Shown in pieces: positions 24,888 through 34,247 of a DNA stretch of 64,000 bases (position 1 is its first letter; each line of letters begins with the position of its first letter). Under the pieces are notes generated by a model. That model saw only the letters and a list, made by a program, of their open reading frames with translations, was not told where the DNA came from and searched no databases. The stretch comes from Turritopsis dohrnii (lineage: Eukaryota > Cnidaria > Hydrozoa > Anthoathecata > Oceaniidae): contig BQMF02000060.1 in NCBI GenBank assembly GCA_027922465.2, positions 124,001 to 188,000 of the forward strand. The letters run 5' to 3'. Made by a program: the position numbers and the translations under genes.

Positions 24888-26148
24888 TACCGTAAATATC
24901 CGAACAAGCGCCCAGCATTTATTAAGCGCCCCCCCCCCCCCCCCCCCCCTCTCGAATAAGCGCCCACCTTTTAAAAGGGGGCGCTTAATCGAAAACTGCC
25001 TTGAGAAACTGGGCGCTTATTTAAAATTTTTACTTTCATATATCGGGAATAAAAAAATACGTAGCTTATGTCATTTCTATAAAACATAAATGGGAAATTT
25101 TCTATAAAGTTCCTTTTTTCCTGGAAGACCTGGAAAACCTTGTGCTGAAAGGGTCTAAAGTGCTCAAGGAACAAAAGACCATTTTCAGTGAGCAGCAAGA
25201 CAACACTGCAAATCCATTTGAAATTACCGATTCCGATGTTGAGGATGCTCAGTATCCTGGTAACATTTTATCTGACGAGGAGGAAGATGATATCGATGTT
25301 GTTTAAACTAAAACTAAAAAACTAAAAGACCTAGTAAGACGAAACCTAACTTTTTGTTATATCTTTTTTTCAGTTTCATTTTCCAGGGAAAATTATAAAA
25401 ATCAAAATTACTCTTTGGTGCCTAATAGACGTCCCGCCCCGCTAATTAATTTTTCGATTTTTTTCCACCCAGGACATTCTTTTTCCGACCCCCTCGGCTA
25501 TTAATTTTTCGAAAAAAATCCAACCAAGACAAAAGTTTATTGCGTTTCTAGATTGTTTTATAGTAACTATGATTTTTGGTTCTTTCATACAACAGTTGTG
25601 TACTTTATCCCATTCATTTTCTTTTTTTTTTTAAATTCGTGCTTTTCTTTTCCTCGTATATCGTGACGTATATCGCATATTTTATGAAGCGCGGAGAAGC
25701 ATTAAGAAACGCATACAAGATAATAACACTTCAAACGATGCCAATGTTAATGCTGCTGTTGATTAGGAAGATGAAGGAAACATTTTTGACATTCTCGAGA
25801 ACATGTAAATATAAAAAAAACTGAGGACATTATATTCCCCTGATATCTTCTGTTTTTATTCTTTTGGATTTCTTATTTTTTTATACCATATAAGTACTAA
25901 GATTTTATTAGATACGATCTGATCATGACAAAACAAAGACAAAGAATTTTTTTCCACACCCCCGGTTATTAGGTTTTTAGGATTTTTCCAAACCCCCCGC
26001 TAATTCCAACCCCCCTGCTTATTAGCTTTTGGGGAATTTTCCAACCCCACTGCCTATTCCAATCACCCGCCCCTCTCGATTAAGCGCCCATGCGAAAAAT
26101 CCAAAAATTTAATAAGCGCCCAGGGCGCTTGTTCGGATATTTACGGTA
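24888..26148. mobile_element. 1.26-kb element with TA-CCGTAAATATCCG ends and AAGCGCCC units
   Basis: Ends TACCGTAAATATCCGAACAA and its complement are perfectly inverted and bounded by TA. Sub-terminal AAGCGCCC/GGGCGCTT units repeat, including a C run at about 24929-24948. The interior is open from 25025 to 25306 on the plus strand. Confidence 0.7.
25025..25306 (+). pseudogene. C-terminal coding remnant with acidic tail inside a transposon
   Basis: A frame of 93 codons ends in NILSDEEEDDIDVV and a stop; upstream it reads FFLEDLENLVLKGSKVLKEQ. It has no start and no recognised domain. Acidic C-terminal tails of this kind occur in pogo-like transposases, which also use TA targets, so it may be the 3' end of the transposase of the parent element. 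This is inference only. Confidence 0.3.
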
Positions 26149-27360
26149 CATTAACAACAAAAATTGCCGGAGGAAAAACTTTTGAAAAGTTTAAATGTGT
26201 TAAAAATTAATTAAAGAAAGTGCTGTAAAATATGAAAGAGTGTAAACATTATAATTACAGTAACAATAACACACACCGGCTTAAGATGACTAGGGAGAAA
26301 AGAAAAAAACTAAAACAAAACACGTGAGCTCATACAGCAAAAAAAAAACATAAACAACTTTCTTTCTCATGTATTCGTCAATGTTATCCAAAGTATAGAA
26401 AACCTTCACCGACTGCTTCAGGCCTCAAATGAACCAAAAACATATATTTCCGATAGTACTTAAATTAAAAAACTTTAGGACAAGTCAAAATCTCCTGCCG
26501 AAAGTTTCCGTTATTAATGTACATCAACATGCGCCAGATGGCATTAAACGAAAGAGTACCATTTGACGAGTACATTTAACGAGTACCATTGATCATCGTA
26601 CCTTGTTTGGATTTAGCCTCAAATTATTTCACTAGAATTTTCATTAGAATTGAACAATTTTCAAAATTTGGTCCAAATTTGGCCTAATTTGACCTTATCC
26701 ACAAGTTGCCCTTCATGTTTGAAATCAGCAGTACAAACTTGTTCCACTATTAAATTTTCATTAGAATTGAACAATTTTCAAAATTTTCTACAAATTTGGC
26801 CTACTTGCCTTTTTTAAAAACTCAAACTATTCCCAGTGAACTTTCGAAAATATCCCTTACAATATTTGAAAAATATTCTCTAACTCGGAAAAAATAAAAC
26901 CAAAAAGAATTTCCGAGTTAGTAACTCGGGAAAATTTTACGGAAATAAAATTTCCGAGTTAATAACTCGAGAAAAATTAGACTTTAAAATTTTCCCGAGT
27001 TAGTAACTCGGAAAAAATAAATCAAAAAAAAATTTCCGAGTTTAGTAACTCGGGAAAATTTTACGTGAATAAAATTTCCGAGTTAGTAACTCGAGAAAAA
27101 TTAAAATTTAAAAATCTCCGAGTTAGTAACTCGGTTTGTGACGTCATAATGCGTAACTCGGTTTTGTAACTCGGTTTTGTAACTCGGGAATTCCGAACCT
27201 CAAATTTTTTGATACTTTGTCTTAAGAGATTGTTCACAAATGACGTCAACCATTTTTTCAAGATTTTTGTCCCCCCTCCCCTCTGTCAACCTGCGTCAAC
27301 TTTGCGTTACTCCCTCTACCTCAGTTGACTCAGCTCTCTCCCAATAATCTCTCCTAATAA

Positions 27361-28192
27361 TTTTGTCCGACTAAAATTTTGTCCGACTAATCATTATGTC
27401 CGACTAAATATTTGATCCAAATCATTTTTTCAGAATTTTTCTTCTTATCAGTTTAATTACAAAATTTTAAATATTTAGAATTTCTTTATGATTTTTCTTT
27501 TTGCTCACCAACGAATACAATATTTTTACATGACTCAGTCATAAATAAGCAATTTCTAAAGTGGTAAAGTGTTTTAATAAATAATATTAACGCTCGTTTT
27601 CATGATGTTCATTGTTTATTCTCGACCCTTTCGTAAACAGATTGGACCTTTTTAATAGCCTCGCTTATTCCAGGAAGAAATCCACAGGAAAAGAGAAAAG
27701 CACCGGTAATAACAGAAACTTCCGATGAAAGTGATAGCGAGGTAGTTCAAAAGAAAATGAAGAAGACAGCCGTAATGGAAGAAACGCCTGAGCCAATGCA
27801 GGAACCAAAATAGATTTTTATACTGATCAGGAATATGACATTGAAATTGAAAAATAAAATTATACTACAACCCTTTTAATTAAGATTTTTTCCGACGGCA
27901 AAATTGTACCGTCGCGGTATGATGATTTTGTTGGACATATGTTTTTCACGTCGGCAAAACTGTTTTTATTAAATATGCCTTTCCCCTCGTTTTCCTATAT
28001 ATATCTAGAACTTAGAGTAATCGGCGCACTCCCACACGCTTTTTGAGAATCCTTATCGAAAATTAAGTAAGTAATGAAATTTTAGAAAAGGACCAAAATT
28101 TTAGTCGGACAATATTATTAGTCGGACAAAAGTGAATAAAATATTTGGAGGTGACTAAAATTTTGTCCGACTAAGTTTTGTCCGATAAGGTA
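27361..28192. mobile_element. Inverted-repeat element with GTCCGACTAAAATTTT units
   Basis: Left units at 27361-27410 (TTTTGTCCGACTAAAATTTT, repeated) are mirrored by right units at 28090-28192. The right end finishes GTCCGATAAGGT, like the cluster at 16741-16872. The outer boundary and duplication are not certain. The interior includes an exon-like coding remnant at 27674-27813. Confidence 0.45.
27674..27813 (+). pseudogene. Exon-like coding remnant (basic/acidic tail)
   Basis: An acceptor-like TTATTCCAG ends at 27673 and is followed by an open frame to TAG at 27813. The composition looks coding: RNPQEKRKAP, TSDESDSE, KKMKKT. No domain is recognisable. It resembles a terminal exon of a transposon gene or a captured host exon. 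Confidence 0.3.
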
Positions 28193-28199
28193 GGTTGTG

Positions 28200-29452
28200 C
28201 GCTCTATGTAATGATTTGAATGTCCTAGACTTTATACTTAGATACTTTAATTAAACCACTAAAACGTACAAAAACGTTTTCAAGACCGAACATATATATA
28301 TTTTCAATTAATGCTTAGCAAGAAATTATCAACGTTACTACTAAAAAAATGGTCATTTTAAAGCAACATTACTACTTATGTCTGGCCTTGGTTGGTTGGT
28401 TGGTAGAAAAAAAACCCCGTGTAGCGTCTTCACCTTTTCGCAATCGATGCACAATGTGATATAAAAGGAAAAGATGAAAGGAAAGAATGACGCAACCATT
28501 AGCATGTTCGCTCGCGTGCTTTCCTGTGTTAATGATTTATTACATGCAGATCTGAGGATTACACTATGCTGATGTCAGTAGAAATAGAACAATTGAGAAA
28601 TGATCTGGGAACGAGCATCAGGTTCAGTATTAATAAAGCGCGATAATCTCAGAAGAAAACTGCTGACACATGTTTTTCTCGACCTATGATAGTTCATTAT
28701 CTTGATAGTGTTAAGTTATTGATTTGTATTTCAATATACGCTATATTTGCATATTGCAAATATGCTATTTGCATTAACAATTAATTTGAGAACTCTCAAA
28801 TCTAAATTTTCTCAATTAAATTTTATTTTGCTTTTCAAAAAACTGATGGCAGTGTTGGAATCATTTTCGTTCCATAAGGTCCATCTTGTAAGCTATGCCA
28901 TGCCGAGCCGAACTTACCAAATTTTCGAGTTAGCCCGACACAACTTGCAAAACCAATATTCAGCCGTCCGCACACCTCCGCAGGGCTTGTTTCGGATGCT
29001 TAACGTTATTTACTTCTAATTTAGGCTGGGTCAAAAAAAGATTATTTATGCTATTCAATAAAGCTTGGTTACCACTACTGTGAATGATTCAAATTTTTTG
29101 AGCTACTGGGAAAATGAATCTGAAACCGGCCTTATAAGGTGAACTTTGTTTATTTGGAAAGCTTGGTTCCCACTGCTGCGATGAGTCTCATCGCTCGTGA
29201 CTCATATGATTCGTCGACCAAAGCTCACCAACACTTATTGCAGATATACGATATACGGACGCCGCCGTCCGCATATCGAAAAGGCAAGAAACCCTGGGGA
29301 CGAGGTTGTTTCTTTTTCTTTCTTTTCCGAATGGGTTAAGCTACAGTATCGAAGATAACTTCTGAAACTTGTGACGCATTAAGACAAATATTGTTTCCCA
29401 CATATGGTTCGTCCACTTTCAAGTGAAAAATGAAAAATGCTAGTTTTTCTAA
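28200..29452. other. Gene-free stretch with a solo DUF6589-element end
   Basis: No supported gene. About 29265-29309 (GTCCGCATATCGAAAAGGCA onward to GACGAGGTTG) is a solo copy of the DUF6589-element terminal repeat in right-end orientation. The rest shows no paired repeat that I can define. Confidence 0.5.
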
Positions 29453-30089
29453 AGCCGATGATACACGAGTCGATTAGTTGCTTTCGATTTGTAGAATTCT
29501 ACAAATCGCTGCGTGTATCATGCACAAATCGTATGTTGTGAGCATGATTCTACAAGTTGCTTTCGACTAAAAAAAAATCGAACCTGTTGGAATTCTGCGA
29601 TTAATCGCAGCTTTTTAAACCAATCAAAAAGCTTCTTTTTTTTAATGCGCACATGAAAACTTCTAGATTAAAATGATATGTTTATTAAGGTAGGGTGGGA
29701 TGGAATCTGGCATGACCGTATTTTGCTTTGTGAGAGCCACTTCAACAAAACGCAACAAAGCTTCGAAATCACAAGGGACCATCCTCAAAAAGTTAAAATA
29801 GTCAGCTTCCTCTTCCAGTCGAAATTCACGCAGAAGTGTGTCGTAAACCCCAAACTGCTTTCTTTTCTTCAGTCAAGATTTTGTCCATTCTCATTTTTTA
29901 CGTTTCTTTTTTTCTTGGCAAGCCACGATGATAATAGCAGCAGCTGCAACCTCGTCTTCACTGTCTGAATACATGATGTAGAAAGAAAAAATCGCTTGCG
30001 TGTATCACCTTGTATCGGCAACTTTAAAATATGCGCAACATAAGTACGACTCAGTCGAAAGCAACTAATCGACTCGTGTATCATCGGCT
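29453..30089. mobile_element. Harbinger-like MITE, copy 1 (TAA duplication)
   Basis: Ends AGCCGATGATACACGAGTCG and its complement are inverted over about 34 bp (next: ATTAGTTGCTTTCGA). TAA flanks both sides (29450-29452 and 30090-30092). A 3-bp TWA duplication with such ends is typical of PIF/Harbinger elements. The interior has no intact transposase. Confidence 0.75.
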
Positions 30090-30220
30090 TAAGAGGTAAT
30101 AAACGAACCTCGTGTGATTCTTATAACATTCTAAAATTGATTTCAAAAATCCGCGCTAAATTTGGGGTCGCGCTAAAGAATTACGGTAAAATCAAATGCC
30201 GAAACTTGCAACTGATTTTA

Positions 30221-30823
30221 AGCTGGTGGTACACGAGTCGATTAATTGCTTTCGATTGATTGCTTTCGACAAATCGCTTAGTGTATCACTGAAAAATTGC
30301 CGAAAAAAGTTGCTTTTTTCGAGTTGCTTTCGACAAAAAAAATTTCTAACATAGTGGAAACTTAACAATTAATTGCTTGTTACTACCCATTCAAAACGCT
30401 TTGTTTTTGTACATGTAAATTTAGATTTTGAAGCAAAATGAGAATGTCACGAATAAAATATAGTGTTGTGCGTTGTTGTATTCAAGTGAGAAGAAAAATA
30501 AATATGATAAAAACATGGGAAATAAAACTAGTTATAATAGTTACTATAGTCAGCCTTGCTTTCAAGGCGAAATTCACTCAAAAGAGTATCGTAAACATCA
30601 AATTTAACACGTTTTGTTCAAGTTTTGTGCTTTCGTTTCTGATTTTTTTTATTCAGGCTACATTTCAAGATAATGATGGCAGCAGCTGCGATTTCAATCT
30701 AATCCTCGTTGTCTGAAGACATTGTGTTGAAAGGAAAAATTGCTTGCGTGTATCACCTTTCATATACGCACTACGAGTTCGATAAAAGTCGAAAGCAATT
30801 AGTCGACTCGTATATCACCGGCT
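30221..30823. mobile_element. Harbinger-like MITE, copy 2 (TTA duplication)
   Basis: A diverged copy of the element at 29453: ends AGCTGGTGGTACACGAGTCG and CACCGGCT, flanked by TTA at 30218-30220 and 30824-30826. It shares the inner GATTGCTTTCGAC and CTTGCGTGTATCACC stretches with copy 1. The two copies lie 131 bp apart in the same orientation. Confidence 0.75.
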
Positions 30824-30934
30824 TTAGAGATTCGAAAAACAACAAGAAGCCACTTGGCTTGAAGACTTCAGGACGTAGCACAACGATGCATATTTAGTCT
30901 CAAAAATACAACGTTGCCGAATTGCCAAATACAC

Positions 30935-31161
30935 CTTTCCCGAATTTCTGTTTAAATGCCGAGTTAATGCATAGTTATCAAGTTTAGCCTCGTTTCTATG
31001 TTTTTTATTGTTTTTCTAATTTCATAATGTTTGCAGTAAGTAATAGTTACTCGTTCTTTCAGTTCCCCATTGGAATAATTAGAAGTAATTAAGAGTTTGA
31101 AAAAGAGGCGAAACTTAGAAGCTAGGCTATAACACGGTGTTTAAACAGAAATTCGGGAAAG
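30935..31161. mobile_element. Short MITE with CTTTCCCGAATTTCTG ends
   Basis: The left end CTTTCCCGAATTTCTGTTTA is mirrored by TAAACAGAAATTCGGGAAAG at the right end. The inversion continues weakly inward (AGCTA/GTTA.TAGCC..). A target duplication is not clear. Confidence 0.55.
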
Positions 31162-31194
31162 TTCTATTATGTTCAAATCTAATAAAATGACTGG

Positions 31195-31685
31195 CAAATT
31201 CAAAATCAGCAACTTCTAATTGTGCGTTGTAGAAATTTTTATGAATATTGCAGAACTTTCTAAGTTTGATCCAAATTTGGCCCGAATTACCCATTTCTGG
31301 TCAAATCTGACAAAATGACTGACAAATTCGTAATCAGCACCTTTCAAATGTGATCGGCGCAAAATTTTTTGAAATTTGAAGAACTTTCGAAATTTGGTCC
31401 AAATTTGGCCTAAATTGGCCAATTTTAGTCAAACCTGACAAAATCATTGTCAAATTCGAAATCAGCACCTTTCAATTGTGATCCGTGCAAAATTTCATGA
31501 AAATTGAAGAACTTTCGAAATTTGGTCCAAATTTGGCCTAAATTGGCAAATTTTAGTCAAACCTGGCAAAATAATTGTCAAATTTGAAATCAGCACCTTT
31601 CAATTGTGATCTTTGCAAAATTTCCTGAAAATTGAAGAACTTTCGAAATTTGGTCCAAATTTGGCCTAAATTGGCCAATTTTAGT
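31195..31685. repeat. 128-bp-period tandem repeat, left part (Polinton target site)
   Basis: The marker GAACTTTC occurs at 31253, 31381, 31509 and 31637, exactly 128 bp apart. Each unit includes AATCAGCACCTTTCAA, TGATC.GTGCAAAATTT and TTTGGTCCAAATTTGGCC. The array resumes at 46768 after the Polinton with the same unit phase, so the pre-insertion site can be read directly. Inverted relatives occur at 12905-13085 and in the arms of the 23727-27214 element. Confidence 0.85.
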
Positions 31686-31970
31686 AGAGATAGGAAAGTG
31701 CCGATGTTAGGACAAAACTATGACGTCATCAGAAATCATATGATTTCGGGAATTTCCCTACTATAGCTAATATTATCATCTTTGTTTTCATAACGCGATA
31801 CGAGTTATGAAACGTGTTATTTTGATTACACAACACATAAGCAGTTTCTATTATTATAACCGCAAATTACTCATAAATGTAAACAATATCATAAAAATGT
31901 AGTAAAAAGCAGTTTGTAGTAGTTTCATTTTTATAACATAAATAAGCTAATAATACATATGACATACAGA
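31686..31970. repeat. Polinton left terminal inverted repeat (285 bp)
   Basis: It pairs with 46483-46767. It contains TGACGTCATC, a CATATGATTTC stretch and ATCATAAAAATGTAGTAAAAAGC. Inward the pairing stops at CATACAGA. The right side then has a CACAGA microsatellite that the left side lacks, and both resume briefly at GATCA. Confidence 0.92.
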
Positions 31971-32400
31971 TCAGAGTAGTCTAGTGGATAAGAACGCTAA
32001 CTTGTAACAACAAGGTCGTGTGTTCGAACCCCACTCGGTCTCTCATGTCCTGGTTGAAAAACTTGCATGAGTGCGCACTTCCCCGCAGTTGCGTTGGATA
32101 TATCGCGGTTTGGGTAGACTTCGGTCTGGGTGATTAATCACTGTCAGGTTTCACTGGTCCACAGAGACATTCAGGTTACCGTCAAATCGATCGAAATTCA
32201 ACATAAACGTCAGGGCTTGAAGGTGTTAGCATGAACCTAAACTACTATGACATGTGGCTGTCGGGATATAAACGTCAGGGCTTGAAGGTGTTAGCATGAA
32301 CCTAAACTACTATGACATGTGGCTGTCGGGATATAAACGCCAGGGCTTGAAGGTGTTAGGATGAAGCTAAACTACTATCACATGTGGCTGTCGGTACAAA
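31968..32400 (+). mobile_element. tRNA-derived SINE-like unit with 3 x 65-bp tail repeats
   Basis: 31968-32041 folds as a degenerate tRNA: acceptor AGATCAG against TCGGTCT with one mismatch, A-box TAGTCTAGTGG, and T arm GTGTG-TTCGAAC-CCCAC containing the B-box core GTTCGAACC. The anticodon arm does not close as a normal 5-bp/7-nt stem. It is followed by about 160 bp of unique sequence and three tandem 65-bp units starting ATAAACG at 32203, 32268 and 32333. It lies between the left terminal repeat and the first gene. A SINE insertion, or a tRNA-like part of the Polinton itself, are both possible. Confidence 0.55.
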
Positions 32401-32433
32401 AACCTAAGGGTTCTCTAAAATAGAGTTTTGTTT

Positions 32434-33597
32434 TCAATAATAATAATAATACCATATACTAAACATCGTGGTAATCGCTAAAACCAAAGCTATTTTCTCT
32501 TCTTCATGAGATGGGAGTGAATCTGTTTGACTCACTACTCTTGTTTGAACTTTCTTTTGTAAACTTTTATTTTTTGTTTGTGTTGGAGAGCTAGTCACTT
32601 TGGGCGAAATATGTTGCTCTTGCATAACATTAATCATTTTGTTTCTTCCGAGGCTCAAGTTGTCATTAGATATGAGAATTTTATTATTATAACCAGACAC
32701 TCCCGACTTGATGTTTAGATTCATGTCACTAGGTAACATGTAAATACCTTGTCCAACAGAATAATCAACTTTACTTGAAGCGTAATTTAAAGTATCTTGA
32801 TAACGTTTAATGTCATCTTGAATATCAACTCTGCGGTTAACAATGTCTTCAAAGTTATTCATAAAAACTCTTTGAGCTGTTAAAGCACTTGAATTATTAC
32901 CTAAAATAGAAGAACGAGCTGAGGCTTGCGAACTAAGAAGAAGATAAGCATATGCTCTAACACTCTCTGAAATTTTTACAAGACCTGTTTTTGTAAAGCC
33001 TTTAGATTTTTCTATAATCCACCGTGTCATGGAGTCGTCTGTGAAATAACTCAGACCTGGCGTTGGATAGTCTCTACGTCTTTTTTGATACGAGCTATAA
33101 AAATATTGCCCTTTATATTTTTTAGGATCAGAATCGACACCATATTCACTACAGATTTTTAAAAACTCTTCTTTGTTATAAGGATTATCGTATTGATTGA
33201 AACTATCTTCAAAAGGTAGAGGTGTCTGCAAGCGCTTAATGATTCGTCTAATATGATAATAGACGTGAAAACGATATACTGATCTAATCATAGGAGTAGA
33301 GCGACCTTCTTTCAGGTGTTCAGAACTGACCCCACAAGCACTTGAAGCACACCAAGTGACAAAATTGAGTTGGGTTTGCCATAATTTAAATGGTTGTTCC
33401 TGCCAAATTTTCATACGTTGATCATTTTCATCCATTTCGTAATTAGTAAATATATTGGGAAAGCTCGCAGGAAAAGAACCATTTTCAGAGACGATAATTG
33501 TTTGTTTGTATAAATCTTTAGCATTCAATATCTGAAGGTATTGCCCTCCATTTGGTTTATAAAGCGCGTTGGGAACATATTTAAAAATATTCTCCAT
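32434..33597 (-). CDS. Conserved Polinton protein of unknown function (387 aa), C-terminal hydrophobic tail
   Basis: An intact 387-residue frame. I know similar proteins only as unnamed sequences from cnidarian Polinton-like loci; recognisable stretches are NFVTWCASSACGVS, VYRFHVYYHIRRI, ISESVRAYAYLL and DDIKRYQDTLNYASSKVDYS. No enzyme motif is visible. The last about 20 residues (KIALVLAITTMFSIWYYYYY) look like a membrane anchor. The five final Tyr codons are an ATA microsatellite on the plus strand, so the end may be length-variable. It is divergent from the putative minor capsid gene with 45 bp between starts, so the two probably share a promoter. A structural or virion role is possible but unproven. 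Confidence 0.75.
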   Translation of the reverse strand: MENIFKYVPNALYKPNGGQYLQILNAKDLYKQTIIVSENGSFPASFPNIFTNYEMDENDQRMKIWQEQPFKLWQTQLNFVTWCASSACGVSSEHLKEGRSTPMIRSVYRFHVYYHIRRIIKRLQTPLPFEDSFNQYDNPYNKEEFLKICSEYGVDSDPKKYKGQYFYSSYQKRRRDYPTPGLSYFTDDSMTRWIIEKSKGFTKTGLVKISESVRAYAYLLLSSQASARSSILGNNSSALTAQRVFMNNFEDIVNRRVDIQDDIKRYQDTLNYASSKVDYSVGQGIYMLPSDMNLNIKSGVSGYNNKILISNDNLSLGRNKMINVMQEQHISPKVTSSPTQTKNKSLQKKVQTRVVSQTDSLPSHEEEKIALVLAITTMFSIWYYYYY

Positions 33598-33642
33598 TAT
33601 TATTATTATTTAATAATATTATCTTCTATTTAATACAAGAAA

Positions 33643-34203
33643 ATGTATATCACAGCAAATCTCGTAAGGGGTGAGAAGACCATATATCTACCTTACCCCA
33701 TTCGAAATATGGACGGTTCGAAAGAGATCGCATTATGTGAGATATTTGGAGACACCTTCACCTATCAAATCACAACACCAATAACATTGAAGCTGTCTGA
33801 CGATGGGAAAGCTGAAAAGTTGATACCAAAACGAAAATTCACTGGCAGAGAATTGAACGCGTTTTTAGCAGGCACCTTTTTAGAAGGCGATATAGAACTT
33901 AAACCATTAGGCAAATACTCTCAAGTAATCAGAACAAATACGCTAGCTAAAATAACCAAAATGAATTTACATCTCTCTGAACTCGACAACACTCAAAATC
34001 TTGAGGATGGAAAGCTAAGCGATATTCTACTAACTATTCCCATCGATAAATATAGTGACTTTATACATACTGAGCCTAAAAATCTCCATTACAAAAAACT
34101 AAAAAACGGTGTATTCCAGTCTCTCACATTGAGACTGACAGATCAGCATGGTGGTATACTAAAAGAAGATCTGGGTACAACCGTTGTTTTGTACATCCGC
34201 TAA
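33643..34203 (+). CDS. Putative minor capsid (penton-like) protein, 186 aa
   Basis: An intact 186-residue protein rich in predicted beta strands. The C-terminal stretch LTLRLTDQHGGILKEDLGTT resembles the closing strands of small jelly-roll capsid proteins in virus-like elements. It sits directly upstream of the putative major capsid gene and packaging ATPase, the usual minor-capsid position in a Polinton morphogenesis cluster. The assignment rests mainly on order, size and general pattern. A 9-bp A/T-only inverted repeat (34224-34232 / 34238-34246) lies between this stop and the next start. Confidence 0.5.
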   Translation: MYITANLVRGEKTIYLPYPIRNMDGSKEIALCEIFGDTFTYQITTPITLKLSDDGKAEKLIPKRKFTGRELNAFLAGTFLEGDIELKPLGKYSQVIRTNTLAKITKMNLHLSELDNTQNLEDGKLSDILLTIPIDKYSDFIHTEPKNLHYKKLKNGVFQSLTLRLTDQHGGILKEDLGTTVVLYIR

Positions 34204-34247
34204 ACCGAGATAAAAAGTAAAAAATTAATTATATATCATAATTAATA

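Larger units (their letters stand above)
23727..27214. mobile_element. 3.5-kb foldback element with CCGAGTTA-rich inverted repeats
   Basis: Arms of roughly 500-570 bp (23727 to about 24290, and about 26640 to 27214) are inverted copies starting TATCAAAA..TTTTTTGAGGTTCGG. Each arm contains multiple GAGTTAnTAACTC palindromes (several per arm), a TGACGTCA site and GGCCAAATTTG runs related to the 128-bp array near the Polinton. TA at both outer edges suggests a TA target duplication. The right arm carries more palindrome units than the left. The interior holds a nested TA-CCGT element. Confidence 0.65.

Noticed and set aside
31968..32041. Functional tRNA gene
   Set aside because: A and B boxes are present, but the anticodon arm does not form a normal stem and loop, and the unit is joined to a SINE-like body.
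32434..33597. Adenovirus-type maturation protease
   Set aside because: I looked for a His-Asp/Glu-Cys arrangement in this and the other unassigned element genes and found none that fits.
34224..34246. Hairpin between minor and major capsid genes as a fifth 3'-end signal
   Set aside because: The 9-bp stem is entirely A/T in AT-rich spacer, so it may be chance; it was not counted with the other four.
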